A DNA stretch of 64,000 bases, taken from NCBI GenBank assembly GCA_012317185.1, contig CP048838.1:4340001-4404000 (forward strand), in the 5' to 3' direction. The notes under the pieces were generated by a model that was not told where the DNA came from, did not search any database, and was given only the letters and a program-made list of their open reading frames with translations. Of the stretch, positions 8,241 to 17,322 are shown piece by piece; the stretch's first letter is position 1, and each line of letters opens with the position of its first letter. Made by a program: the position numbers and the translations under genes. Source of the stretch: [Clostridium] innocuum. GTDB taxonomy: Bacteria; Bacillota_I; Bacilli_A; Erysipelotrichales; Erysipelotrichaceae.

Positions 8241-10607
8241 ATGAACATATTGGCACATATAAATAATAAACAGGAAATGCAGTCATTACAGGAGCATAGT
8301 GTTAATACCTTTACAGCGATTAAAGAATACGCTGCTGCTAGAGGTCTGACAAATTGCATGAAGCTGATTGCTTTTTTGCATGACTGCGGCAAGGCTTCCA
8401 AGGAATTTCAGAAATACATAACAAAAGCAGCAATGGAAAATATATTTCTTCCCAAGGTTAATCATTCTTCAGCTGGTGCGCAGATTCTGCTTGAGGCGTG
8501 CAGATTTTATAATAATATGAGTGAGTGCCTGGTAAAACTCATGTTTGCAAATGCAATTGTTTCTCATCATGGATTATGTGATTTCATAAATGTGCATGGT
8601 GATAATGCTTTGCGCAGTCGGTGTTATCCGGAAAAATCATTAGACATGAACCACATTACTACCTTTATGAATGACTTTATTTCAACAGAGGAATTGGAAA
8701 AGCTTTTCCGTGCAGCGCATAAGGAAATTTCAGTCTATCTTGCTAATTTCATGAAGCAGAGAACAGTGAAAGATGCGAAGGACTATTATTTTTATATTGG
8801 AGCTTTACAACGACTTCTTATGTCTTTACTAATTCATGGAGATCGTGAAGATACCCGCAACTTCATGGAACAAACAAAAACAATCGTTTATACAGAAGAT
8901 ACTATATGGCAAGCAGCAACAGATAAGCTTGAGAGTCATTTAGCTGAGATAACTGCAAATTCCTCTTTCAATCCAATCAATGAATTGCGCGCCAGTATCT
9001 CTGATCAGTGTAAAGCATTTAGCAGCCATTCTCCTGGTATTTATCGTCTGTCCTGTCCAACTGGCTCAGGTAAAACACTCGCATCACTTCGTTATGCTCT
9101 GCATCATGCGAAAAAATACCATAAGAAGCATATCATTTATGTTGCACCCTTTAAGACCATATTAGAACAAAATGCGGAAGTGATGAAGCAATTTTTCAAT
9201 GAAGATCTTGTTTTGGAGCATCATTCCAATATTATCCCATCTCAATATACAGATTATGATTACTATAGTTCTTCCTGGAATAAGCCCGTAATTTTGACGA
9301 CAGCAGTTCGTCTGTTCGATGTGATGTTTAAAGATCGAACAACGGATGTACGCAGGTTTCATCAGTTAGCCGACTCTGTACTCATTATAGATGAAGCTCA
9401 GAAAATACCAGTTCAAACAATATCGATGTTTAATGAAATGATGAACTTTCTTGCTTATAATTGTAATACTACGGTGGTATTATGTACGGCAACACAGCCA
9501 TTATTGGAAACTACCACCTATCCTATCAAGTTGGCTTCAGAATCTGAAATTGTAAAACAGACAAAGGAAATGCAGGAACAATTTAAGCGTGTCCATATAG
9601 AAGATGCCTGTCGCAGGGGCGGCTATTCAATTGCTGATTTATCAGATTTTATATTTCAAAAGCTGCAGCCCGGCTGCAGCATGCTGGTGATTGTCAATAC
9701 AAAAGCAGAGGCACTAAATTTATATCGAGCTTGTGAGCAGCATCATGAAATAGACGGACTTCATCTATATCATTTATCTACTAGCATGTGTCCGGAGCAT
9801 CGCCATCTTACATTGGAGGATTTAAAAGAGCATATGGAACAAAAAGATACTGTGTTGTGTATAGCGACTAATCTGATCGAAGCAGGAGTCGATATAGATT
9901 GTGATGTTGTCATACGTTCCCTATGCGGACTTGATAGTATTCTTCAGGCTGCTGGCAGATGCAATAGAAATGGTAAAAATTCAGAGTTAGGGACTGTCTA
10001 TCTCATCAATTCCAATGAAGAACATATCGAAAAACTTAAGGATGTAAGAAAAGGACAGAATGAAACAGATATTTTATTATCACAACTACATGCTTCCAAA
10101 GAGGGAAACCGTGTGGATGAGCTTTTAACACTCCCCTTCATACGTCAGTATTATGATTCCTATTTGTTTGATCGCAGACAGGATACGGAATATTCAACAA
10201 AGATTGAGAATCGTAAAGTTTCCTTATTTGATCTATTTTCGCGAATAGGGAGTAAAAATGAATCTGATGATCTTGCTCATCCTTGTCTGGGGCACGCATT
10301 AAAGAGTGCGGGAGAAAAATTTGAAATGATTGATTCTCAGAGTATTGGTGTTTTGGTTCCGTACAAAGATGGCGAGAAATTGATTAATCAGCTGAATAGT
10401 TCCATTAGCAATGCAGAAAAGTATGCACTGCTTGATAAGACACAGCGCTTTATGGTGAATGTTTATGAACACAAGTATAAGGAGCTGGAGAAGGAAGATA
10501 TGATTTATAAGCTTGAGTTTAACGGCATGCTGGTTTTGAGGGATGGGTTTTATAATAAGGATACAGGGTTGGAGGTTAGGAAGGAGTTGGAGGATATGTT
10601 TGTGTAA
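8241..10607 (+). CDS. cas3: CRISPR-associated nuclease-helicase Cas3 (type I-C)
   Basis: This 788-residue Cas3 has an N-terminal HD nuclease domain (LQEHSVNTF, then AFLHDCGKASKEFQ, VNHSSAGA, SHHGL) and a C-terminal SF2 helicase with Walker A CPTGSGKT, IIDEAQKI, LCTATQP, and a distal ATNLIEAGVDID...AAGRCNRNG block. In type I systems Cas3 is recruited by Cascade after target recognition and degrades the DNA. All motif residues appear intact. It has its own strong promoter and lies about 500 bp before cas5c, with a small ORF between, so it is probably a separate transcription unit. Confidence 0.95.
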   Translation: MNILAHINNKQEMQSLQEHSVNTFTAIKEYAAARGLTNCMKLIAFLHDCGKASKEFQKYITKAAMENIFLPKVNHSSAGAQILLEACRFYNNMSECLVKLMFANAIVSHHGLCDFINVHGDNALRSRCYPEKSLDMNHITTFMNDFISTEELEKLFRAAHKEISVYLANFMKQRTVKDAKDYYFYIGALQRLLMSLLIHGDREDTRNFMEQTKTIVYTEDTIWQAATDKLESHLAEITANSSFNPINELRASISDQCKAFSSHSPGIYRLSCPTGSGKTLASLRYALHHAKKYHKKHIIYVAPFKTILEQNAEVMKQFFNEDLVLEHHSNIIPSQYTDYDYYSSSWNKPVILTTAVRLFDVMFKDRTTDVRRFHQLADSVLIIDEAQKIPVQTISMFNEMMNFLAYNCNTTVVLCTATQPLLETTTYPIKLASESEIVKQTKEMQEQFKRVHIEDACRRGGYSIADLSDFIFQKLQPGCSMLVIVNTKAEALNLYRACEQHHEIDGLHLYHLSTSMCPEHRHLTLEDLKEHMEQKDTVLCIATNLIEAGVDIDCDVVIRSLCGLDSILQAAGRCNRNGKNSELGTVYLINSNEEHIEKLKDVRKGQNETDILLSQLHASKEGNRVDELLTLPFIRQYYDSYLFDRRQDTEYSTKIENRKVSLFDLFSRIGSKNESDDLAHPCLGHALKSAGEKFEMIDSQSIGVLVPYKDGEKLINQLNSSISNAEKYALLDKTQRFMVNVYEHKYKELEKEDMIYKLEFNGMLVLRDGFYNKDTGLEVRKELEDMFV

Positions 10608-10773
10608 ATAGAAAAAAGGCATTTAGCCTTTCCCTTAAACATCAATTCATAAATACGCAAATAAATTTAGATCCACAGTTTTAACTGACGTACTTATTAT
10701 ATGGTCAATAATTTAATAAGTCAAAGAAAATATAATAAATAACTGCACATTTATGAAAACACGAAGCACCTTT

Positions 10774-10821
10774 TAAATTTTATTACAATAAAATTTACAT
10801 CTTCTTATTTGTGTATATAAA
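10774..10821 (+). promoter_or_regulatory. Promoter with overlapping palindromic operator before the Cascade genes
   Basis: TTTACA (10794-10799), 16 bases, TATAAA (10816-10821) is a plausible promoter. Its -35 overlaps a perfect 11-bp inverted repeat, TAAATTTTATT / AATAAAATTTA (10774-10784 and 10787-10797, two-base centre). Such a placement is typical of repressor sites. The promoter would drive the small ORF and, by read-through, cas5c onward. Confidence 0.5.
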
Positions 10822-10898
10822 GCTGAAAGGATATAAGATCTACGATATCTAGTATTCAAAGAGTTTTATTCGAAGTTAGGAGGTGTGAACCGTAATCC

Positions 10899-11033
10899 AT
10901 GAAAAAACTTTATAAAATGAGAGATGAAGATGATGCCTATGTGTTGCTACATAAAGGTTTTATGAATATAACCTTAAGGATTATAAATTGCTTAGTCATT
11001 GCACTCATCTATGTGCTCTTCAAATTGATTTAG
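10899..11033 (+). CDS. Small membrane protein (44 aa) between cas3 and cas5c
   Basis: The ORF encodes 44 residues: a charged N-part beginning MKKLYKMRDEDDAY, and one strongly hydrophobic segment (about residues 28-44, INCLVIALIYVLFKLI), suggesting a single-pass membrane protein. A strong AGGAGG (10878-10883) precedes it, but 15 bases from the ATG, which is long, so the start is uncertain. I recognise no family. It could be a regulator or accessory protein of the cas operon, a relict, or not translated. Confidence 0.45.
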   Translation: MKKLYKMRDEDDAYVLLHKGFMNITLRIINCLVIALIYVLFKLI

Positions 11034-11037
11034 ATTT

Positions 11038-11078
11038 TAAATACAATATGATGTTTTTCAAACATCATATTGTATTTA
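11038..11078 (+). terminator. Perfect 19-bp hairpin before cas5c (terminator or attenuator)
   Basis: Arms 11038-11056 and 11060-11078 are perfect complements around a TTC loop. The sequence after it is only modestly T-rich. It separates the 44-aa ORF from cas5c by 30 bp, leaving no room for a promoter, so Cascade transcription must pass through it. Confidence 0.6.
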
Positions 11079-11108
11079 TAATAAATTCATTAGAAAGAAG
11101 GTGAAAAA

Positions 11109-11849
11109 ATGCAAAAGAAAAACGAAATCACATTTAGCGTAAAAAGTAAATATACTCTTTTTTCAGATCCTCTCAATCGTGTATCTGGGGAGAAGTTTTC
11201 TTATCAAATCCCAACATATGAAGCATTAAAGGGAGTTGTTAAAAGTATTTACTTTAAGCCAACAATCAGCTGGATTATTGATGAAGTTCGCATTATGAAT
11301 GAGATTCAATTCACAACACAAGGTATACGACCAATCAATTACCACGGAGGCAATACTCTCTCCTACTACACCTATTTAACAGATGTTGAATATCAGGTAA
11401 AAGCACACTTTGAATGGAATCTCCACCATGAAGAATTAGAACAAGATCGCAATGAGAATAAGCATTGGTTAATCGCAAAGCGCATGGTAAATCGTGGTGG
11501 ACGCAGGGATGTATTTCTTGGTACACGTGAATGTCAAGCGTATGTAGAACCATGTGAATTTGGTGAAGGAAAAGGTTTTTATGATGACCATACCATAATA
11601 CCATTCAGCACTATGGTACATGGATTTATCTACCCTGATGAATGGGTTTGTGAAGAAGAAAAAGATAAGTTGATTGCGACTTTTTGGACACCGGTTATGA
11701 AGAAAGGTATTATTACATTCATTCGTCCTGAACAATGTGCAATCAGGCGTATTGTAGGGACCGGTGATATCAAGAGATTTGAAAAAGATATTAATTTTAA
11801 GAGTGTTGATCAAGAGGAAGGAGGTGAATTGCATGAGTTGGGCGAGTAA
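11109..11849 (+). CDS. cas5c: Cas5c (Cas5d) crRNA-processing Cascade subunit
   Basis: The 246-residue protein matches type I-C Cas5: FSVKSKYTLFSDPLNRVSGE near the start, YEALKGVVKSIYFKP, TYLTDVEYQVKAHF, and FLGTRECQAYV. In type I-C, which lacks Cas6, this subunit cuts pre-crRNA within the repeat and stays bound to the 5' handle. The repeat here has the 8-bp stem such processing needs. AAGGTG precedes the ATG. It overlaps the start of cas8c by 17 bases, implying coupled translation. Confidence 0.95.
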   Translation: MQKKNEITFSVKSKYTLFSDPLNRVSGEKFSYQIPTYEALKGVVKSIYFKPTISWIIDEVRIMNEIQFTTQGIRPINYHGGNTLSYYTYLTDVEYQVKAHFEWNLHHEELEQDRNENKHWLIAKRMVNRGGRRDVFLGTRECQAYVEPCEFGEGKGFYDDHTIIPFSTMVHGFIYPDEWVCEEEKDKLIATFWTPVMKKGIITFIRPEQCAIRRIVGTGDIKRFEKDINFKSVDQEEGGELHELGE

Positions 11850-13713
11850 ATTACTAGAAACCTATGATATATGTCAGAGTGAAGTAGGTGAGGAAAGTGA
11901 AACAGGGATGTTATTACCGCTAAGCCATCTTACTACAAAAGCACAGATCGAAGTTGTTTTGGACGAAAATGGAAAGTTTATCCATGCAATAGAAATTCCT
12001 AATGATGATGCTGTCACTGTCATTCCTGTGACTGAGGATTCAGCGAGTAGATCAAGCGGTATTACGCCTCATCCTTTACACGATAAGCTAATTTATATCT
12101 CAAAAGATTATGCAGAATATACTGGCAAACGAAATGATCCGCATGTTCTTGCACATCAAAACCTTTTAAGGCAATGGGTTGATTCTTCTTACACACACAC
12201 AAGTCTTGTGCCAATCTATCAATATCTCGAACAAGGAACACTGCTTTTTGACTTGATCTCCTGCGATATCTTAAAATTGGATGGAGAACAATTGGATAAG
12301 AAATATAAAATCCAGAAAACAGTTGTTCAAACAGAAGCTTTTGTCCGCTTTAAAATCAGAGGTAAACAAAAACGAATTGTTGAACCATGGTGTGACAAAA
12401 TGTTATTCGATGCCTACCACAATTTCTATACCAGTCAACATACCGACGAGGATCTCTGCTATATAACTGGTAAAATGATGTATTGCACAGAAAAACATCC
12501 CGCTAAACTTCGTCAAGGAAAAGATAAAGCTAAGTTAATTTCTACTAATGATGCAAACGGTTTTACATATCGCGGCAGATTCGTTTCTAAAAAAGAAGCG
12601 ATTTCCATCGGATATGAAACATCTCAGAAAATTCATAATGCTTTGCGATGGTTGATACAAAAACAGGCATATAAGCAAAATGGACAAACGATTTTGGTAT
12701 GGAATGCACACTGTGATAACATTATGACGGCATTCGCATTAGACGAAAGCTTATTTCCTGCTTTACCGGACAAAGTAGATACAGAAGAAGATTTCGCACA
12801 ACGTGTAAATAAAGCAATTGACGGTTATAGGAAGAATATCAGCGATCATAATGATAACATCGTCATCATGGCGATGGATGCTGCTACGATTGGTAGATTT
12901 TCAATAACCTACTATCAGGAAATAGATGCTTCTACATACTACAAACATCTACAGAACTGGTTTACATATTGTAGCTGGCCTCAATACTCAAAAGCTGATT
13001 ATATGAGCGATGTAATGACCCCAATTCCCAGAGAAATCATTTCTTGTGCATATGGGACATTACGTGGTGCATTCTTTGAAGTAGATGATCAGTTGATGAC
13101 GCTGCAGATGGGACGCTTACTGCCATGTATTTCTGAAGGGAAACCCATTCCGGATGATTTTATCATTCGACTTAACAATCAGATAAAGACCATGTCAACG
13201 AATACGAAGTATAACTGGAATAAATGTATCGGTATACTGTGTGCAGTATTCAAAAAATACTGTTACGATAGAGAAGGAGTGAATTGGAGTGTGAATATTA
13301 TGGAAAACAAAAAATTAGCTAAATCAAATATCCCCTATTTATTAGGAAGAATTCTTGCAATATATGATGCAATTGAACAATATGCTTTAAACATTCAAAA
13401 GGAAGATCGTCCAACAAATGCAATGCGTTTATACGCACCATTTCAAGAGCATCCGTTTGTAACGCTCACTACGATTGATAAAAAAATCAGACCTTATGTT
13501 GAGAAACTAGGGAGAAAATGTGATTATCTTCTTTCAATGAAACAGGACTTAATGGAAGAGTTATATACAGAAATGGATATAGAAGCTGTAGAACACATCC
13601 AAAACTTAAATGCATATTTTGTCATTGGTTTTGATTGTCAGAGAAATGAAATCAAACGAATCAATACTGAAAGAAAAGAAAAAAATAAACAAAAGGAGGA
13701 GTCTAAATTATGA
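11833..13713 (+). CDS. cas8c: Cas8c (Csd1) large Cascade subunit
   Basis: The 626-residue protein starts MSWASKLLETYDICQSE, typical of Csd1/Cas8c, and has the usual length. It recognises the PAM and helps recruit Cas3. The ATG at 11833 is preceded by GGAAGGAGGTGA; the longer upstream frame into cas5c has no ribosome site. The C-terminus ends in a Lys/Glu-rich tail and overlaps cas7c by four bases. No frame damage is seen. Confidence 0.94.
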   Translation: MSWASKLLETYDICQSEVGEESETGMLLPLSHLTTKAQIEVVLDENGKFIHAIEIPNDDAVTVIPVTEDSASRSSGITPHPLHDKLIYISKDYAEYTGKRNDPHVLAHQNLLRQWVDSSYTHTSLVPIYQYLEQGTLLFDLISCDILKLDGEQLDKKYKIQKTVVQTEAFVRFKIRGKQKRIVEPWCDKMLFDAYHNFYTSQHTDEDLCYITGKMMYCTEKHPAKLRQGKDKAKLISTNDANGFTYRGRFVSKKEAISIGYETSQKIHNALRWLIQKQAYKQNGQTILVWNAHCDNIMTAFALDESLFPALPDKVDTEEDFAQRVNKAIDGYRKNISDHNDNIVIMAMDAATIGRFSITYYQEIDASTYYKHLQNWFTYCSWPQYSKADYMSDVMTPIPREIISCAYGTLRGAFFEVDDQLMTLQMGRLLPCISEGKPIPDDFIIRLNNQIKTMSTNTKYNWNKCIGILCAVFKKYCYDREGVNWSVNIMENKKLAKSNIPYLLGRILAIYDAIEQYALNIQKEDRPTNAMRLYAPFQEHPFVTLTTIDKKIRPYVEKLGRKCDYLLSMKQDLMEELYTEMDIEAVEHIQNLNAYFVIGFDCQRNEIKRINTERKEKNKQKEESKL

Positions 13714-14555
13714 CAACATTCACAAACAAAGTAGATTTCGCAGTTATTTTCACAGTTAACAAAGCTAACCCGAATGGTGATCCACTTTCTGGCAATCAAC
13801 CTAGAATTGATTTTAAGGGATTTGGAGAAGTATCTGACGTATGCATGAAACGGAAAATTAGAAACCGTCTGCAGGATATGGGAGAAAATATCTTCGTCCA
13901 ATCTGATGAAAGAAGCAATGATGGATTCAAGAGCTTAAGTGAACGTGCTTCCAATAATAAGGAATTAAAAGCGGTTTTAAAGGATCGTGAAGCTTATGCT
14001 TCAGCTGCCTGTAAACAATGGACTGATGTCAGAGCATTTGGGCAGGTCTTCGCATTTAAAGCGAATAATGTTTCTGTAGGTGTAAGAGGTCCTGTTTCTA
14101 TAAGAACTGCAGAAAGTATCAATCCAGTTGTAACAACCGATATGCAGATAACAAAGAGTGTAAATAGTGAGCCATCCGAAAAGCGTTCCTCTGACACTAT
14201 GGGAATGAAGCACCGTGTTGATTTTGGTTTATATGTATGTAAAGGAAGCATCAATCACCAGCTGGCAGAAAAAACAGGCTTCAGTGAAGAGGATGCTGAG
14301 AAAATCAAAGAAGCTTTATGTTCCCTGTTCATGAACGATGCATCCAGTGCTAGACCGGAAGGAAGCATGGAAGTTTGTAAGGTATATTGGTGGAAGCATA
14401 ATTGTTTAGCAGGACAATACAGTTCAGCTAAAGTACACAATTCTTTAAAGGTTGAGGTAAAAAATGATGTGGATACGCCAAATTGCTTTGAAGATTTCAC
14501 AATCACGTTATCTCCATTAGAAGGTCTAGAACCAGAAATTTATGATGGAATATAG
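13710..14555 (+). CDS. cas7c: Cas7c (Csd2) Cascade backbone
   Basis: The 281-residue protein is a clear Csd2/Cas7: it begins with VDFAVIFTVNKANPNGDPL, has DVRAFGQVFAF, GVRGPVSIRTAESI and the SDTMGMKHRVDFGLY block. Cas7 copies line the crRNA along Cascade. AAAGGAGGAG lies before the ATG. It overlaps cas8c by four bases and cas4 by 14, consistent with a tightly coupled operon. Confidence 0.95.
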   Translation: MTTFTNKVDFAVIFTVNKANPNGDPLSGNQPRIDFKGFGEVSDVCMKRKIRNRLQDMGENIFVQSDERSNDGFKSLSERASNNKELKAVLKDREAYASAACKQWTDVRAFGQVFAFKANNVSVGVRGPVSIRTAESINPVVTTDMQITKSVNSEPSEKRSSDTMGMKHRVDFGLYVCKGSINHQLAEKTGFSEEDAEKIKEALCSLFMNDASSARPEGSMEVCKVYWWKHNCLAGQYSSAKVHNSLKVEVKNDVDTPNCFEDFTITLSPLEGLEPEIYDGI

Positions 14556-15210
14556 TGAAGACGAATTTTTAATGCTTTCAGGTATACAACATTTTGCGTT
14601 TTGCCGCCGTCAATGGGCACTCATACATATTGAACAACAGTGGGCAGAGAATTACCGTACGATAGATGGTCAGATTTTTCATGAGAATGCACATAATGGT
14701 GCATTCTCTGAAACAAGAAATGGAATACTCATTCGTAGAGGACTCTCTGTATTTTCAAGGACTATGGGTATTAGTGGTAATTGTGATATTGTAGAATTTC
14801 ATCCATCAGAAGAAGGCATTTCTATTTCAAAAGATTCTAAGCGCTATCTCCCTGTTCCTATTGAATATAAAAGAGGAGAGCCTAAACAATATCAAGCTGA
14901 TGACTTACAGTTATGTGCACAGGCAATGTGTTTAGAAGAAATGCTTTTGTGTAAGATTGAAAAGGGCTGTCTATTTTATGGAGAAACAAGACGAAGAACT
15001 GAAGTGTTATTTTCTTCTGACATGCGCAGTACAGTCAAAGCATTTTGTGAAGAAATGCATAAACTGTATTTAAAGCAATATACTCCTAAAGTAAAAATAT
15101 CTAAAAAATGCAATGCATGTTCTTTAAAAGATATCTGTCTTCCTAAACTGAATCAAAATCCTTCTGTTGATAAATACTTTGATAAATATTTAGGAGATAA
15201 AGGTATATGA
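14542..15210 (+). CDS. cas4: Cas4 PAM-selecting nuclease
   Basis: The 222-residue protein has the Cas4 RecB-like core: LSGIQHFAFCRRQWALIH, E-x-K as PIEYKRGEPK, QLCAQAMCLEEM, and the terminal cysteine cluster CNACSLKDIC. With the first Cys in FCRR these make the 4Fe-4S site. Cas4 trims prespacers and fixes PAM orientation together with Cas1. Two adjacent ATGs (14542, 14545) are possible. It overlaps cas1 by four bases. Confidence 0.95.
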   Translation: MMEYSEDEFLMLSGIQHFAFCRRQWALIHIEQQWAENYRTIDGQIFHENAHNGAFSETRNGILIRRGLSVFSRTMGISGNCDIVEFHPSEEGISISKDSKRYLPVPIEYKRGEPKQYQADDLQLCAQAMCLEEMLLCKIEKGCLFYGETRRRTEVLFSSDMRSTVKAFCEEMHKLYLKQYTPKVKISKKCNACSLKDICLPKLNQNPSVDKYFDKYLGDKGI

Positions 15211-16239
15211 AAAAACTTTTGAACACATTGTATATAACAACACCTAGGACTTATTTATCATTGGATGGTGAAAACATTATCGCCACAAAAGAAGATAAAT
15301 CTGTGTCGAGGTTTCCCTTACATAACATTGAAGGGATTGTTGGATTTGGTTTTACAGGCGTAAGTCCTGCTCTTATGGGTAAATGTGCAGATATGGGAAT
15401 ATCGTTAACATTTATGACGATGCATGGAAGATTTCTTGCTAGAGTTGTTGGAGAGGAACGTGGAAACGTCCTGTTGCGGAAAGAACAATTCAGAATATCT
15501 GAATCAAGCGACAAACGTCTTGCATATGCAAAAAACATGATAACAGCAAAGCTAATCAATTCCAGAAATATATTACTTCGTGCCAAACGAGATTATGGTA
15601 TGAGAATAGATGTTGAAAAAATCAAAACAGCAGCTGAAGCGATCAGATTATCTGCACATGAAGCTAGAAAAGCGGATTCTGCAGACTCTTTAAGAGGAAT
15701 CGAAGGCAATGCAGCAAATTGTTACTTCCATGTATTTGATGATTTAGTTCTCCAACAGAAAAATGATTTCTATTTTCATGGTAGAAATAAACGACCTCCG
15801 TTAGATAATGTTAATGCTCTTCTTTCCTTTACCTATACACTTTTAGCAAAGGATGTCACATCAGCGCTTGAATCTGTTGGTTTAGATCCGTATGTTGGAT
15901 TTTTACATATTGATTTTCCTGGACGCACCTCTTTAGCATTAGATTTAATGGAAGAATTACGCTCAATCCTGGCTGATCGTTTTGTTTTATCACTTATAAA
16001 TATGAATATAGTAACTGCTGATGGATTTACAAAAACCGATAGTGGCGCTGTTTTATATGGATGATATGACTAGAAAAGCGGTTCTGTCTTCATGGCAAAA
16101 GAAAAAACAGGAAACGATAAAGCATCCATTCCTTGATCAAAAGATAGAGTGGGGTTTGGTTCCTTACGTTCAGGCGCTGTTACTTGCTAGAACAATTCGT
16201 GGTGATTTACCTGAATATCCACCGTTTTTATGGAAGTAA
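15207..16239 (+). pseudogene. cas1: cas1, frameshifted near its 3' end
   Basis: The first frame (15207-16064) encodes 285 residues of type I-C Cas1 and keeps the predicted metal ligands (Glu in RGIEGNAAN, His in GFLHIDFPGR, Asp in SLALDLMEE), then ends at TGA. The missing tail continues in the next frame from ATG 16057 (MDDMTRKAVL ... GLVPYVQALLLARTIRGDL...FLWK). Skipping one base, for example T16056, restores SGAVL-MDDMTRK and a full protein of about 343 residues. This looks like a single-base insertion; a sequencing error or programmed frameshift are alternatives. The downstream part has no ribosome site of its own. Confidence 0.88.
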
Positions 16240-16245
16240 TGAGAA

Positions 16246-16539
16246 ATGCTTGTTATAATAACTTATGATGTCAACACCCAAAACAGCGCAGGTAAAAAAA
16301 GATTAAGGAACGTTGCTAAAGTATGTGTGAATTATGGTCAAAGGGTTCAAAATTCAGTTTTTGAATGTGTTATGGATCAAGCGAAATGCAGAGAGGTTAA
16401 ACACAAGCTTACTGGATTAATTGATAAAGAACATGATAGTTTAAGATTTTACTATTTAGGTAACAATTACAAAAATAAAGTAGAACATATAGGAGTTAAG
16501 CCTAGCTTCAATGTTGAAGAAGATGTTTTGTTTATATGA
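16246..16539 (+). CDS. cas2: Cas2
   Basis: The 97-residue Cas2 starts MLVIITYDVNTQNSAGKKRL and has RVQNSVFECVMD, the typical type I-C pattern. It forms the structural core of the Cas1-Cas2 integrase. The frame is intact and starts six bases past the cas1 tail. With cas1 broken, it may have no functional partner. Confidence 0.95.
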   Translation: MLVIITYDVNTQNSAGKKRLRNVAKVCVNYGQRVQNSVFECVMDQAKCREVKHKLTGLIDKEHDSLRFYYLGNNYKNKVEHIGVKPSFNVEEDVLFI

Positions 16540-16704
16540 ATTATTTTGCGCGAACCGTAAGCTCACATGAAACCCTTGGGAGGTTCGCGCCTTAAAATTG
16601 CGTTTTATCGCATTTTGTAACAGCTTTTTCATTTTCAAAACATTCAATAGTTATGAAAAGAAATGATTTTGTTACAAACGTCTTAAAATGCAATGATTTT
16701 CACT
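16540..16704 (+). promoter_or_regulatory. CRISPR leader with conserved-looking hairpin
   Basis: The 165-bp AT-rich stretch between cas2 and the first repeat contains a perfect 9-bp inverted repeat, GCGCGAACC (16548-16556) and GGTTCGCGC (16582-16590). I recall a similar GCGCGAACC...GGTTCGCGC element between cas2 and arrays of other type I-C loci, so this is likely the leader end that directs transcription and spacer integration. Confidence 0.6.
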
Positions 16705-16873
16705 GTCTAGCCTCCCTGAGGCTAGTGGATTTAAATTGAAGATTTTAATTGCGATGTAAAGAAAGACCGACGGTCTAGCCTCCCTGAGGCTAGTGGATTT
16801 AAATTACTTTTAGCAATCGTACAGATACCTGAATAATCTGAGTCTAGCCTCCCTGAGGCTAGACATTTTAAGC
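16705..16873 (+). CRISPR. Short type I-C CRISPR array (3 repeats, 2 spacers)
   Basis: The 32-bp repeat begins GTCTAGCC and ends GTGGATTTAAAT, a 3' end typical of type I-C. Copies lie at 16705-16736, 16773-16804 and 16842-16873. The first two are identical; the third matches for 21 bases and then degenerates, as terminal repeats do. Spacers are 36 bp (16737-16772) and 37 bp (16805-16841). The repeat contains a perfect 8-bp stem, CTAGCCTC-CCT-GAGGCTAG, for Cas5c processing. Orientation is the same as the cas genes. Confidence 0.95.
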
Positions 16874-16881
16874 TTAGACAA

Positions 16882-16916
16882 AAAAGCACAGCACTCCTTC
16901 TAATGCTGTATTTTAT
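16882..16916 (+). terminator. Possible terminator after CRISPR array
   Basis: ACAGCA (16888-16893) and TGCTGT (16904-16909) form a short stem followed by ATTTTAT, just past the last repeat. The stem is weak. Confidence 0.35.
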
Positions 16917-17142
16917 AAAATCCTACTTATTCTTCATATATGGTATGACTTTAGTAAATCATTGAAACCTCCAAAAAACCTTTATTTATCGTACTTTCGC
17001 AAGTTTCAAAAAGTATATTCCATTGAATTTATCGTTTTCACGGAAAATTTAGTCTTTTATATATGCCTATCTGTGAGGTGTAGTGTACCTTATGTAATTG
17101 TATCGGATTATGAGTAATCCAACGAGGAAATGATAGAAGTGA

Positions 17143-17322
17143 GACACTCTACATAAAGTTCCATCAATTCCTGTTTTGCAAGTGAATCAGCGTTACTGCA
17201 AATTTATTAGCCATTTAAATCTGGATATTTTATTCTATAACGCATACAGTGATGAAGTATATGAAGGTTACATAAAAATATGTACAGAAAAAGAATATAT
17301 TGATGTGTGTCTTCCTTTTTAA
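17143..17322 (+). pseudogene. Gene fragment, unknown family
   Basis: The frame from 17143 to TAA 17320-17322 reads 59 residues ending YIDVCLPF, with a protein-like middle (YCKFISHLNLDILFYNAYSD). It has no good start. A GAGG-ATG at about 17126-17133 begins MIEVRHST in another frame and stops just where this frame starts, which suggests one gene broken by a frameshift. It overlaps the end of the convergent DUF3307 gene by four bases. I recognise no family. Confidence 0.3.

Noticed and set aside
10885..10902. Five-codon leader ORF overlapping the 44-aa ORF (ATGA)
   Set aside because: Its GTG is one base from AGGAGG, too close for initiation.
16021..16239. The 72-codon frame as a separate gene
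   Set aside because: It is the C-terminal part of Cas1 in another frame and has no ribosome site.
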